Below are positions 1 through 8,642 of a stretch of 62,417 nucleotides of DNA, piece by piece. Origin of the DNA: Gemmatimonadota bacterium (GTDB lineage: Bacteria > Gemmatimonadota > Gemmatimonadetes > Gemmatimonadales > GWC2-71-9); the NCBI GenBank assembly GCA_003220935.1, contig QHTT01000099.1:1-62417 (forward strand), read 5' to 3'. The position numbers and the translations under genes were made by a program. The notes under the pieces are model-generated. The model worked only from the letters and a program-made list of their open reading frames with translations, had not been told where the DNA came from and did no database searches. Position 1 is the stretch's first letter, and each line of letters opens with the position of its first letter.

Positions 1-834
1 TGTTAGGCGTGCCGAGCGTGGAGCTGGACCGCACGCTGCGTCTCGCGCTCGCCGGTGTGACGGCGGGGACGTTCCGCACCACGGATGGCCGTGCGCACGA
101 CGTCGTCGTCAGGCTCCCCGCCGACACGCCCGACGGCCGTCCGTCGCTCGACGCGTTCGACCGCCTGTACGTCTCCTCGGCGGGCGGCGCCGCGGTGCCG
201 CTCGCGCAGCTCGCGACCGTGCGCTTCGCGACGACGGCGCCCGTGATCCAGCGGCGCGACGGCGAGCGCGCGGTGACGGTGACGAGCTTCGTGCGCACGG
301 GCTTCAACGCGCGCGGTCGTCGTTGCGACGTTCCTGATCCTGGCGATCCTCGTCCTCGAGTTCCGCACGTTCCGCGCGACGCTCGTCGTCGCGTCGGTGA
401 TCCCGTTAGGCGTCACGGGCGGACTGCTCGCGCTCTGGCTCGCCGGCTACACGCTGAGCTTCACGGCGACGATCGGATTCGTGGCGCTCGTCGGCATCGA
501 GATCAAGACGTCGCTGCTGCTCGTCGACTACGCGAACCACCTGCGCGCGCAGGGGATGTCGCTCGACGCGGCGATCCGTCGCGCCGGCGAGGTGCGCTTT
601 CTGCCCATCGTGCTGACCACGCTGACCGCGATCGGCGGCCTGCTCCCGCTGGCGCTCCAACGCTCGCCGCTCTACTCGCCGCTCGCGTGCGTGATCATCG
701 GCGGGCTCATCTCGTCCACGCTCCTCGCGCGGCTCGTCACGCCGGTGCTCTACCGGCTGCTCGTGCGCGACGTGCCGGACGCGGTGCCGGCGCCTAACGT
801 GCACCCATCGCCGGCGCTCGTCTCGGCCGCATGA
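1..834 (+). pseudogene. RND efflux transporter, C-terminal part, broken by deletion/frameshift
   Basis: This is the tail of an AcrB/MdtB-like inner-membrane RND pump, which exports drugs or other compounds by proton antiport; the 5' part lies outside the window. The first frame gives the periplasmic porter region, ending near VTVTSFVRTGFNA around base 312. The sequence then resumes in another frame near base 316 with the transmembrane segment VVATFLILAILVLEF and the conserved block VGIEIKTSLLLVDYAN, and ends at the TGA at 832-834. In the family about 40-45 residues (the end of the porter domain, roughly GYRVxxGGExE) lie between these two blocks and are missing here. A deletion with a frame change is therefore likely, either a real pseudogene or an assembly error. 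Confidence 0.75.
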
Positions 835-857
835 GATGGGGCTGAACGGGCCGTTCG

Positions 858-943
858 TTTGAACCACAGAGGACACAGAGGATCACAGAGGAAACCAACA
901 ACAGTGCAGTCCTCTGTGTCCCTCTGTGTCCTCTGTGGTCAAA
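858..943. repeat. Inverted repeat of the 'CCACAGAGGACACAGAGG' type
   Basis: Arms at 858-891 and 911-943 are near-perfect reverse complements built on tandem 'acacagagg' units, with a loop of about 19 bases. It lies between the end of the RND gene and the convergent end of the sorbosone-dehydrogenase-like gene. It could fold in RNA from both sides and act as a bidirectional terminator, but it looks more like a dispersed REP-type palindrome. Confidence 0.7.
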
Positions 944-964
944 TCAACGACAGCAGCCCGGTGC

Positions 965-2254
965 CTAACGATGCCCGGCATACGTCACCCGCCAGATTCG
1001 CCCGCCGCGGTCGTCCGTGATGTAGAGCGCGCCGTCCGGCCCCTGCGCGAGCCCCACGGGCCGATGCGCGGCGCGGTCCGGCTGCATCTGAGCGCCAGCG
1101 AAGCCGTCGGCGAACGTCTCGTACTGGTCGGGCGTCGCGGGGAGGTTCTTCGCGAACGGCACGAACACCACTCTGTAGCCGCCCTGCGGCCCCGGCGCGC
1201 GGTTCCACGAGCCATGGAACGCGATGAATGCGCCGCCGCGATACCGCTCGGGGAACATCGCGCCGGTGTAGAACAGCAGTCCGTCCGGCGCCCAGTGCGC
1301 GGGGAAGTACGCGGCCGGCTTGAGACGCTGCGTGCACGTGCCCTCCTTCTTCCCGTCGCCGCCGTACTCCGGCGCGAGCACGAGGTGACCGAGGTCCGCG
1401 TCGTGGTAGCAATACGGCCAGCCGAAGTCATCGCCCTGGTTCACCCGCAGCAGCTCCTCCGACGGCTTTTCGGCGCTCTGCTCGGCGGTGAAAAGCTTGG
1501 GCCAGTTTTGGAAGAGCTGGTCCCGGCCGTGCTGCGTGGACCACAGCTGGCCGTCTGGCGCGATCACCATCCCCACGGCGTTGCGAATCCCGGTGGCGTA
1601 ATGCGTCCCGCTCTCTTCGGTCTGGTCTTGCTTAGTCGCATCGAAGCGCCAGATCCCCGCTCGCGTGGCGAGCTCGGGGCACGGGTCCTTCCCCGGCGAT
1701 TCGTTCGACCGATCGGCGACCTGACACACATTCGAAGGCGAGCCGACGTTGACGAACAAGGTCTTGCCGTCGGCGGAGAGCGCCAGATTCCGCGCGCTGT
1801 GCCCGCCTCCGGGAAGGTCCCTCACGATCACGCTCGGCTCGCCCACCGGCTTGAGCCGGCCGGCGGGGAGCGCGAACCGATACACCGTGGTGGCGGTGCT
1901 GAAGTACAGCGCGCCCTTGCTCAACACGATGCCCGTGCCGCCCGCGGTGCCGGCGGTTTCCCGCTCGTCGGCCTTCCCGTCGCCACTCGTGTCGCGCAAG
2001 GCGAGGACGCCGCCCTTCGCCCCCGCGCCGCGCCCGTCCTCGAGCGCGACGAAGATGTCGCCGTTGGGCGCGACGGCAAGGTGGCGCGCACGGCCGACCT
2101 GGTCGGCCACGACGACGGCGCAGAATCCCGCGGGGAGCGTGATGCCTCCGTTGTCGGGATCGCAGGCGGGTGAGCCGTCGGACGGTCGGACAGTCGGACT
2201 GACGGACAGGGCCAGCGCTGCACAGCCAGCCGCGGTGATCGCTTTCGGCGTCAT
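965..2254 (-). CDS. PQQ-type sorbosone/glucose dehydrogenase-like beta-propeller protein
   Basis: 429 aa, predicted exported. After a short hydrophobic N-terminus, beta-propeller repeats carry typical motifs of the glucose/sorbosone dehydrogenase family: PNGDIFVALEDG, GGHSARNLAL, ATGIRNAVGMVIAPDG, GDDFGWPYCYHD, FHGSWNRAPGP and GPDGALYITDDRGG. Family members oxidise sugars or other alcohols with PQQ in the periplasm; the substrate cannot be read from sequence. The ATG at 2252-2254 overlaps the stop of the upstream SPFH gene (ATGA), so the two are probably cotranscribed. The signal-peptide region contains an odd SPTVRPSDG stretch encoded by a dispersed 'gtcggacggtcggac' repeat (2172-2210) that recurs inside glcF. 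Confidence 0.8.
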   Translation of the reverse strand: MTPKAITAAGCAALALSVSPTVRPSDGSPACDPDNGGITLPAGFCAVVVADQVGRARHLAVAPNGDIFVALEDGRGAGAKGGVLALRDTSGDGKADERETAGTAGGTGIVLSKGALYFSTATTVYRFALPAGRLKPVGEPSVIVRDLPGGGHSARNLALSADGKTLFVNVGSPSNVCQVADRSNESPGKDPCPELATRAGIWRFDATKQDQTEESGTHYATGIRNAVGMVIAPDGQLWSTQHGRDQLFQNWPKLFTAEQSAEKPSEELLRVNQGDDFGWPYCYHDADLGHLVLAPEYGGDGKKEGTCTQRLKPAAYFPAHWAPDGLLFYTGAMFPERYRGGAFIAFHGSWNRAPGPQGGYRVVFVPFAKNLPATPDQYETFADGFAGAQMQPDRAAHRPVGLAQGPDGALYITDDRGGRIWRVTYAGHR

Positions 2255-3261
2255 CCCCTTTTCTCCCCTGTGGTGCCTGCGAGCATCTCTCGGATCCCCC
2301 CGAGCGACGACAGCACACCCGTCGCCTCGTACGGCAGGTAGATGACCTTGTTGCTCTGCGGGCTCGTGACCATGTCCTTGAGCGCCTCGATGTAGCGGAT
2401 CGCGATCAGGTAGCGCGCCGGGTCCCCCCCGGTTCCCTTGATCGCGCTCGTGATGCGCTCGATCGCCTGGGCTTCCGCTTCGGCGACTTTCAGGCGGGCG
2501 TTGGCCTCGGCCTCGGCCGCGAGGATCTTCGCCTGTTTCTGGCCCTCCGCCTGGTTGATCTCCGACTGCCGGATGCCTTCCGCCTGGAGGATGCGCGACT
2601 GCTTCTCCGCCTCGGCGGTGAGGATCGCGGCGCGCCGATCGCGCTCGGCGCGCATCTGCTTCTCCATGGCGTCGCGGATGTCGCGCGGCGGGTTGATGTC
2701 CTTGAGCTCGACGCGGCTGACCTTCGCACCCCACTTGTGCGTCGCCTCGTCCAGGATCTCGCGCAGCTTGGCGTTGATGGTGTCGCGCGAGGAGAGCACG
2801 TGGTCCAGCTCCATCTCGCCGATCACGTTCCGCAGTGTGGTCTGCGTCAGCTTCTCGATCGCATCCGGCAGGTTGGCGATCTCGTAGGTCGCGCGGACGG
2901 GGTCGGTGATCTGGGAGTAGATCAGTGCGTCGATCTCCACCACGACGTTGTCCTTCGTGATCACGTTCTGGCGCGGGAACACGTACACCGTCTCGCGCAG
3001 GTCGATCTTGTCGGTGCGGAAGTGGCGCGCGAACGAGTCCCCCGCCGGTGTGACGATCACCTGATGCCAGTCGATGGCCCGCGGCTTGTCGATGAGCGGG
3101 ATGATCAAGTTGACGCCGGATGACAGGGTGCGGTGGTACCTCCCCAGCCGCTCGATGATCATCGTCTGCGCCTGCTGGACGATGCGGATCCCCTTGGCGA
3201 CGATCGAGATCGCGACCAGCGCGATCGCCGCCGGGACGATGAGCGAGCCGATGTTGTCCAT
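2251..3261 (-). CDS. SPFH/band-7 protein (QmcA/paraslipin type)
   Basis: 336 aa. One N-terminal membrane helix (about residues 5-25, IGSLIVPAAIALVAISIVAKG) is followed by a band-7 domain with the typical ERLGRYHRTLSSGVN and ARHFRTDKIDLRE segments, then a long charged coiled coil rich in A/E/R (about 190-270) and a short C-terminal domain. Such proteins form oligomeric membrane scaffolds and influence membrane proteases. It follows an NfeD gene by one base, the classic NfeD-SPFH pair, which supports the assignment. Its stop overlaps the start of the downstream propeller gene. Confidence 0.9.
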   Translation of the reverse strand: MDNIGSLIVPAAIALVAISIVAKGIRIVQQAQTMIIERLGRYHRTLSSGVNLIIPLIDKPRAIDWHQVIVTPAGDSFARHFRTDKIDLRETVYVFPRQNVITKDNVVVEIDALIYSQITDPVRATYEIANLPDAIEKLTQTTLRNVIGEMELDHVLSSRDTINAKLREILDEATHKWGAKVSRVELKDINPPRDIRDAMEKQMRAERDRRAAILTAEAEKQSRILQAEGIRQSEINQAEGQKQAKILAAEAEANARLKVAEAEAQAIERITSAIKGTGGDPARYLIAIRYIEALKDMVTSPQSNKVIYLPYEATGVLSSLGGIREMLAGTTGEKRG

Positions 3262-3262
3262 C

Positions 3263-3700
3263 TCAGGTCTCCTTGTCCACGTACAGCGTCGTGCCTTCGA
3301 CCCGCACCACCATCACCCGCGTGCCCGGCTCGAGCACCGTGTCCATGAGCGACGTGCCGCGCCAGTCCTCACCCTCCACGACGACCCGGCCCCGGCCGGT
3401 GCTGGGGTCGATCCGCTCGGACACCACGCCCACCCGCCCTACCAGGGCGTCCACATTGGTCTTGATCTCGTGCGAGGGGGGGTGGATGTGCCGCAGCAGG
3501 AAGGGACGGACGCCGACCAGCGAGAGCAGCGTCCCGGCCGCGAAGCTCAAGAGCGGTGCCAGGAACCCGGGCAACACCAGCGAGACCACGCCCGCCAGCA
3601 CGCACCCCACCGCCACGCTCAGCAGCCAGAACCCCGGCGCCAGCATCTCGGCGACGAACAAGAGCAGCGCGGTGACGAGCCAGACTTGCCATTCGTGCAC
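3263..3700 (-). CDS. NfeD family membrane protein
   Basis: About 145 aa from the chosen GTG at 3698-3700. Three to four hydrophobic helices (WLVTALLLFVAEMLAPGFW onward) are followed by a C-terminal OB-fold segment (ALVGRVGVVSERI ... GRGRVVVEGEDWRG). This is the short NfeD type without the protease domain; it partners the SPFH protein encoded one base downstream. The start is uncertain: an ATG at 3776-3778 in the same frame would add 26 residues not typical of the family, and neither start has a convincing ribosome-binding site. Confidence 0.8.
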   Translation of the reverse strand: MHEWQVWLVTALLLFVAEMLAPGFWLLSVAVGCVLAGVVSLVLPGFLAPLLSFAAGTLLSLVGVRPFLLRHIHPPSHEIKTNVDALVGRVGVVSERIDPSTGRGRVVVEGEDWRGTSLMDTVLEPGTRVMVVRVEGTTLYVDKET

Positions 3701-3795
3701 GGTGCTGGAAATTACCCCGCCGGCGGCGCGCCAGCGACCCGCAACCTTTGCGGCGTCCGGGCTATCCAACACCCTCATCGCCGCAGGAGGCTTCC

Positions 3796-4875
3796 ATGCA
3801 GGCATCCCGGCTGGCCCTTCCCGTGATCGCGCTCGGCGCGCTGCTTGCGGGCCCCCGTCTCGCCGCCCCCCAAGAACCAGAGCGGCATACCATCTCCGGC
3901 GACGACATCGCGATCTACAATCTGGCCGGCGTGATGCGGGTCGAGGGGGGCTCCGGTCCCGGGGTCGCTGTGGAGCTCACGCGCGGCGGGCGCGACGCGG
4001 GCAAGCTCCGCGTCGAGACGGGTCCTGTGCGCGGCCGCGAGACGCTGCGCGTGATCTATCCCGATGACGCCATTGTGTATCATGAGCTCGACTTCGACGG
4101 GAACACCATGCTCGACGTGGCGGACGACGGCACCTTCAACGACCGCGAGGGACACCGCAGGATCGGCGCGGGTCATCGGGTGCGGATCTCCGGCTCCGGG
4201 CGGGGGCTGGACGCCCACGCGGACCTGCGGGTCGCGCTGCCGGCGGGGAAGCGGGTGGCCGTGTATCTCGCCGTGGGGCGCGTGTTCGTGTCGAACGTCG
4301 ACGGAGATCTGCAGGTGGATGTCTCGGCCGCGAACGTGACGGCCGATCACACCAAGGGCTCGCTCCGTGTCGACACCGGATCGGGGGACGTGAAGGTGGG
4401 CGACGCCGAGGGCGACGTGAGCCTCGACACCGGGTCGGGCAACGTGATCGTGACCGGGGCGCGCGGCCGGCAGCTGAAGCTCGACACCGGCTCGGGGGAC
4501 GTCACCGCCGAGCGGGTGGAGGTGGACGTGCTCAAAGTGGATACGGGGTCGGGGAACGTGACCGTCTCGGCGGTCAAGTCACCCGATGCGAACATCGACA
4601 CCGGGAGCGGCGACGTGCGCCTGGAGCTGCTGGCCGACATCGAGTCGCTGTACGTCGACACGGGCTCGGGCGACGTCACCATCGAGGTGCCGCCGCAGTT
4701 CGGCGCGCACGTCGACATCGGGACGGGGAACGGCGGCATCGAGCTGCGCGGTGTCTCGATCCGGACGACGCGGCTCGAGCGGGAGCACATCGTGGGGGAG
4801 ATCGGGGACGGGAAGGGGCGCGTGAAGATCGAGACGGGATCGGGAGGCATTACATTGCAGCGGCATGGCCAGTGA
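3796..4875 (+). CDS. Exported DUF4097 beta-strand repeat protein
   Basis: 359 aa with a cleavable-looking signal peptide (SRLALPVIALGALLAG) and an AGGAGG ribosome-binding site at 3785-3790 that fixes the start. The C-terminal two-thirds is a run of about seven beta-strand repeats on the theme DTGSG(D/N)V, spaced some 18-24 residues apart (bases about 4370-4850), the hallmark of DUF4097 'putative adhesin' proteins. These probably form a beta-helix at the cell surface or in the periplasm; function is unknown. The 3' end overlaps the following S4-domain gene by 11 bases in another frame, so the two may be translationally coupled although functionally unrelated. Confidence 0.85.
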   Translation: MQASRLALPVIALGALLAGPRLAAPQEPERHTISGDDIAIYNLAGVMRVEGGSGPGVAVELTRGGRDAGKLRVETGPVRGRETLRVIYPDDAIVYHELDFDGNTMLDVADDGTFNDREGHRRIGAGHRVRISGSGRGLDAHADLRVALPAGKRVAVYLAVGRVFVSNVDGDLQVDVSAANVTADHTKGSLRVDTGSGDVKVGDAEGDVSLDTGSGNVIVTGARGRQLKLDTGSGDVTAERVEVDVLKVDTGSGNVTVSAVKSPDANIDTGSGDVRLELLADIESLYVDTGSGDVTIEVPPQFGAHVDIGTGNGGIELRGVSIRTTRLEREHIVGEIGDGKGRVKIETGSGGITLQRHGQ

Positions 4876-5248
4876 GACGGTTCGCCTCGACACCTGGCTC
4901 TGGGCCGCGCGCTTCTTCAAGACGCGAGCGCAGGCAGCCGCAGCCATCGACGGCGGCAAGGTCGACGTAAACGGGGCGCGCGCCAAGCGCGCCAAGCCGG
5001 TGGCCTCCGGGGACGAGCTGCGCATCCGCAAGAGCCCGTTCGAATACCGCGTCACGGTGCGCGGCCTCGCCGAGCAGCGCGGACCGCCGCGCGTCGCGGC
5101 CGCCCTGTACGAGGAGGCGCCGGAGGGGAAGCGGCTGCGCGAGCGGCTCGCCGAGCAGCTCAGGCTGGCGCCGTCCCTGCGCTATCAAGGCAAGGGCAGG
5201 CCTACCAAGAAGGACCGCCGCGAGATCGAGAAGCTCAGGGGCGGGTGA
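4865..5248 (+). CDS. hslR: S4-domain RNA-binding protein, Hsp15/RqcP-like
   Basis: 127 aa. The N-terminal S4 domain is clear: RLDTWLWAARFFKTRAQA, then GGKVDVNG and KPVASGDELRI. The basic C-terminal tail (GRPTKKDRREIEKLRG) is typical of Hsp15. Hsp15 binds stalled 50S subunits carrying nascent chains, and its RqcP relatives act in ribosome-associated quality control. The gene starts inside the end of the DUF4097 gene and its last 14 bases overlap the convergent end of the flavin oxidoreductase gene. The symbol is given by family similarity only. Confidence 0.85.
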   Translation: MASETVRLDTWLWAARFFKTRAQAAAAIDGGKVDVNGARAKRAKPVASGDELRIRKSPFEYRVTVRGLAEQRGPPRVAAALYEEAPEGKRLRERLAEQLRLAPSLRYQGKGRPTKKDRREIEKLRGG

Positions 5249-6746
5249 GCGTCGCCAGGGCGCGATCCGCCGCCGTCACCCCGCGGTATTGCGCCTCCTC
5301 GAACAACGACAGGCCGCTCAGGTCGGAGTTCGCGAAGAACACGCGCTCCGGCAGGTGCGCACGGCGGAACCGTTCCCGGACGGCCAGGAACCCGACGGCT
5401 GGTCTCACCATCGCGTGCCCCAAGCGCATGACGTCGATCCGCGAGACGCACGTCCGGATGTCGGGGTGCGCTCGCTCGAGATCGGCGAGGATCGCCTCTT
5501 TCCAGAAGCCCCAGTCGCGCTGCAGCAGCAGCGCACGGTTCGCGGCGGGCGCGCCGTCGGCGAGCGCCCAGTAGAATGTCCAGACGGTGCGATCACTTGT
5601 GGTGCGGAGCGACTGGTGAGTGGCCACGACGTAGCCGAGCGCGGGCGAGTTGTAGATGACGTTGTCCCAGGCCACGGGCATCCCGCGCTCCCGGGGCCAG
5701 CGGTCGAGCGTCAGGTTGGCCGTGAGCCACGGCGAATACACGAAGTGCGGATCCGGCACTCCCGGGATGACGTAGGGTGCGAGAAACGTCGGTGCCGCGA
5801 AGATCACGGCGTCCGCCACATAGGTGGTGCGCGCGGCCAGCACGCGCCAGCGTGTCCCGGTCGGCTCGATACGGTGCACGAAGGCATTGGTCTCGAGGTA
5901 CTTCCCTACTCGAGCGAGCAGCTGCCGCACGATCCACCCGTTGCCTTCGGGCCAGGTGAGCGGGCCGCGCTCCTCCGGCTCGCGGGACGCGAAGTAATGG
6001 ACGCCGGCCCACGCCGACGCGTCGGAGAGCAGGGCGCCGTAGTCGTCCCGGCACGCGTAGTCGACGTACCACCGCACCACGGGGGACGTGAACCCTTCGT
6101 GTTGCAGCCACTCAGCCATGGACACGCGGTCGAGCGGAGACGCGGCGTCCCCGGCCCCGAGGGCCATCGGGATCGTGAATCGGCCGGTGGCGCGGAACTC
6201 GGCCATCCGCGCGGCGAAGCGGCGTAGCTCCTCCCGGTCGCGCGTGCCGAGGCCGATCGTCGGCTCCAGACCGTCCTGCCATGTGCCGTGCAGGAACAGG
6301 CGCTCCTGCGGATCGAAGCAGAGATAGCGCTCCTCCCATTGCCCGTCGCGGAGGATGCCGAGCTCCTCGAAAAGCTCCCGGACGAGCACCGCCCGCCGGC
6401 CGGGGACCGGCACATAATGCGCGCCCCAGGGGTACGCGGTGACCTCGTTATCGCCCCAGCGCGCGTTCCCACCGGCGCGCTGCTCCATCTCCACAATCAC
6501 AAAGTCGCGGAACCCGCGCTTGTCGAGTCGCCAGGCGGCCGAGAGCCCGGCGATACCGCCCCCGACAATGACGAGCGGTATGCGCACAGCACGCTCCGGG
6601 GTGGGGAACGCGCAGTGGTCGCGCAGCCGGTGGCCGATCGGCGCCGAGCCGTCGACGAACCCGCCCGCGACGGGCCGCCCGGTCTTGCTCGTCAGGCCGA
6701 CGAGCGCTGCGCTGGTGCCGAGAAAGCGACGGCGGGACAGCGTCAC
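5235..6746 (-). CDS. Tat-exported FAD-dependent amine oxidase-like protein
   Basis: 503 aa. A twin-arginine signal (SRRRFLGTSAALVG) at the N-terminus is followed near residues 55-80 by the FAD-binding Rossmann motif VIVGGGIAGLSAAWRL and VEMEQRAGGNARWG, as in flavin monoamine/polyamine oxidases and protoporphyrinogen oxidases. The GTG at 6744-6746 overlaps the stop of the membrane-fused spermidine synthase gene (GTGA) and gives the Tat motif directly after the start. As last gene of the polyamine cluster it may oxidise a polyamine or a polyamine-modified product outside the cytoplasm; this is inferred from context only. Confidence 0.8.
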   Translation of the reverse strand: MTLSRRRFLGTSAALVGLTSKTGRPVAGGFVDGSAPIGHRLRDHCAFPTPERAVRIPLVIVGGGIAGLSAAWRLDKRGFRDFVIVEMEQRAGGNARWGDNEVTAYPWGAHYVPVPGRRAVLVRELFEELGILRDGQWEERYLCFDPQERLFLHGTWQDGLEPTIGLGTRDREELRRFAARMAEFRATGRFTIPMALGAGDAASPLDRVSMAEWLQHEGFTSPVVRWYVDYACRDDYGALLSDASAWAGVHYFASREPEERGPLTWPEGNGWIVRQLLARVGKYLETNAFVHRIEPTGTRWRVLAARTTYVADAVIFAAPTFLAPYVIPGVPDPHFVYSPWLTANLTLDRWPRERGMPVAWDNVIYNSPALGYVVATHQSLRTTSDRTVWTFYWALADGAPAANRALLLQRDWGFWKEAILADLERAHPDIRTCVSRIDVMRLGHAMVRPAVGFLAVRERFRRAHLPERVFFANSDLSGLSLFEEAQYRGVTAADRALATLTRP

Positions 6747-8239
6747 CGGTTGATCTCGTTCCACTCCTGGTCGTAATAGCGGACCAGCACCTGATTGTTG
6801 AGGTGGTTCGGCTCGACCGGCACCGGGCGCATGTCGCTCGGGAAGTCGAACAGCTCGGCGAGCGTCGTGGGAGTGAGGTAGCGGAGGCCACCGGGAAGCC
6901 GGGGAGGCGCTTCGTACCGCCGTAGCCCGGCGAGCACGAAGCCCCACTCGCCGAACGACGGCACGTACACGTGGTAGGGATAGGTGCGCAGCCCCGCGTC
7001 CGCGATCGTGCGAGCGATACACCAGAACGAGCGCGGCGCGAACAGCGGCGACGTGCTTTGCACCACCATGAGGCCGGCGCGCGAGAGATGCTTCGCTGCG
7101 AGGCGGTAGAAGGCGGTGGTGTAGAGCTTCCCGAGGTTGTAGCTCGAGGGATCCGGAAAGTCGACGATCACAAAGTCGTACAACTCGCCCGCGGCGTCGA
7201 GCCACACGAACGCATCGGCGTTTACGATGTGCAGCTTCGGGGACGTGAGCGCGCCGCCGTTGAGGGCGGTCAGCAACGGGTGCGTGGCGAAGAGCTGCGT
7301 CATCACGGGGTCCAGGTCCACGAGCGTGACGCTCTCGACCTCGGAGTAGCGCAGCACCTCCCGTGCGGCGAGCCCGTCGCCGCCGCCCAGGATGAGGACG
7401 CGTCGGGCGCCGGGTACGGCAGCGAGGCCGGGGTGCACGAGCGCCTCGTGGTAGCGGTACTCGTCGCGCGAGCTGAACTGCAGGTGGCCGTTCAAGAACA
7501 AGCGCAGGTCATTCTTCCACGCGGTGAGCACGATGCGCTGGTAGCGGGAGCTCCGCGCCAGGACCACCTCGTCGGCATAGAGGTTCTCCTCCGCGAGACT
7601 CGTGATGCGGTTTGCGCCCGCCATGCCCGCCGCGAGCAGCCCGAGCACGATCACGCAGGCGCCGACCAGCAGGCGCGGCGCGCCGAGCTGGCGGCGGAAC
7701 AGGAGGGTGGACCAGAGCGCGACAGCGGCGTTTACGAGCCCGAACAGCAGAGCCGATCGCACCAAGCCCAGATGGGGCACGAGCAGGATCGGGAAGAGGA
7801 TCGACGCGCCGAGGGCGCCGAGGTAGTCGAACGTCAGGACGTTGGCGACCACGTCCTTGAACGTGAACCGGTCGCGCAGGATACGCATGAGGAGCGGGAT
7901 CTCGAGCCCGACGAGCACCCCGATCACAGCCACCAGCGTGTACAGCACGAGGCGAAACGCGCCCGTATACACGAACGCCAGGAAGAGCACGGCCGAGGAA
8001 CAGCCGCCTACGAGGGCCACGAGTAGCTCGACGGTGACGAACCGGGCCACGAGCCCGCGACCGATGTGGCGCGACAACCAGCTGCCGACGCCCATCGCGC
8101 AGAGATACGTCCCGATAACCGTCGAGAACTGTGTAACGCTGTCGCCCAGCAGGTAACTCGCCAGCGCCCCAGCCACGAGCTCGTAGATGAGCCCGCAGGC
8201 GGCGATCAGCAGAACCGAGGTGAGGAGGACCGCGGCCAA
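6743..8239 (-). CDS. Membrane-fused polyamine aminopropyltransferase (spermidine synthase)
   Basis: 498 aa. The N-terminal half holds about seven hydrophobic helices (residues about 5-210). The C-terminal half is a spermidine synthase domain: DEYRYHEALVHPGL matches the family substrate-binding block, VLILGGGDGLAAREVLR is the AdoMet/dcAdoMet-binding motif, and VIVDFPDP corresponds to the catalytic DxxDP loop. The key acidic residues are present, so it is probably active, transferring aminopropyl groups from decarboxylated AdoMet to an amine. The pyruvoyl AdoMet decarboxylase in the same operon would supply the donor. It starts 3 bases after the DUF350 gene and overlaps the flavin oxidase gene. 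Confidence 0.88.
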   Translation of the reverse strand: MAAVLLTSVLLIAACGLIYELVAGALASYLLGDSVTQFSTVIGTYLCAMGVGSWLSRHIGRGLVARFVTVELLVALVGGCSSAVLFLAFVYTGAFRLVLYTLVAVIGVLVGLEIPLLMRILRDRFTFKDVVANVLTFDYLGALGASILFPILLVPHLGLVRSALLFGLVNAAVALWSTLLFRRQLGAPRLLVGACVIVLGLLAAGMAGANRITSLAEENLYADEVVLARSSRYQRIVLTAWKNDLRLFLNGHLQFSSRDEYRYHEALVHPGLAAVPGARRVLILGGGDGLAAREVLRYSEVESVTLVDLDPVMTQLFATHPLLTALNGGALTSPKLHIVNADAFVWLDAAGELYDFVIVDFPDPSSYNLGKLYTTAFYRLAAKHLSRAGLMVVQSTSPLFAPRSFWCIARTIADAGLRTYPYHVYVPSFGEWGFVLAGLRRYEAPPRLPGGLRYLTPTTLAELFDFPSDMRPVPVEPNHLNNQVLVRYYDQEWNEINR

Positions 8240-8242
8240 CGG

Positions 8243-8452
8243 CTAGTGCACCGCGGAGGCGATGATGATGCAGATGCCGATCGACGCGGCGCCGAGCAGC
8301 AGGGCGAGCGCCGTGTTCTTCTCCTCCACGATCTCCTTCCAGAGGCTGTACGGCGTGACGCGGTCCACGATCACGAACGTCAGCACGAAGATGACGATGC
8401 CGAGCAGCGCGAAGACCGTCGCGGCCAGCACGTTCCGGAGTAGGTCGCTCAT
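8243..8452 (-). CDS. DUF350 two-helix membrane protein
   Basis: 69 aa, two hydrophobic helices (residues about 8-30 and 45-68) joined by a short polar loop with WKEIVEEKNTALAL. The E-K-N-TALA-L-L-G signature is that of DUF350 (UPF0719, YjfL-like) proteins, which normally contain two such units; this is a single-unit version. It lies between a 62-aa small membrane protein (1-base gap) and the spermidine synthase (3-base gap). Function is unknown; the family is repeatedly found beside envelope-stress and polyamine genes. Confidence 0.8.
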   Translation of the reverse strand: MSDLLRNVLAATVFALLGIVIFVLTFVIVDRVTPYSLWKEIVEEKNTALALLLGAASIGICIIIASAVH

Positions 8453-8453
8453 G

Positions 8454-8642
8454 TCATTTTCCTCGGAAGAAGTACGCCCCCCCGCGGTAGTGGGGGCGGT
8501 AGGAGCCGGGGTTGTCGCGCACGGTGCGCGGCGCGGTCTTGCCCTCGTTGGGCGACAGCGGACTCCAGCCGCGGTACTCGGCGGCACCGAGCAGGCCGAG
8601 TATCAAGCAGCCGTACAACAGGTAACCGCGGATCGCAGTCAT
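8454..8642 (-). CDS. Small single-helix protein in the polyamine cluster
   Basis: 62 aa. One N-terminal membrane helix or signal anchor (YLLYGCLILGLLGAAEY) is followed by a polar tail ending HYRGGAYFFRGK. The ATG at 8640-8642 overlaps the end of the DUF4178 gene (ATGA), and the stop lies one base before DUF350, so it is clearly part of the operon. I recognise no domain. The Tyr/Arg/Gly-rich tail is a feature to look for in homologues. Confidence 0.7.
   Translation of the reverse strand: MTAIRGYLLYGCLILGLLGAAEYRGWSPLSPNEGKTAPRTVRDNPGSYRPHYRGGAYFFRGK

Noticed and set aside
4370..4850. DTGSG repeats in the DUF4097 gene taken for aspartyl-protease active sites or a CRISPR-like array
   Set aside because: The repeats are within one open frame, vary in length and match the DUF4097 strand pattern.
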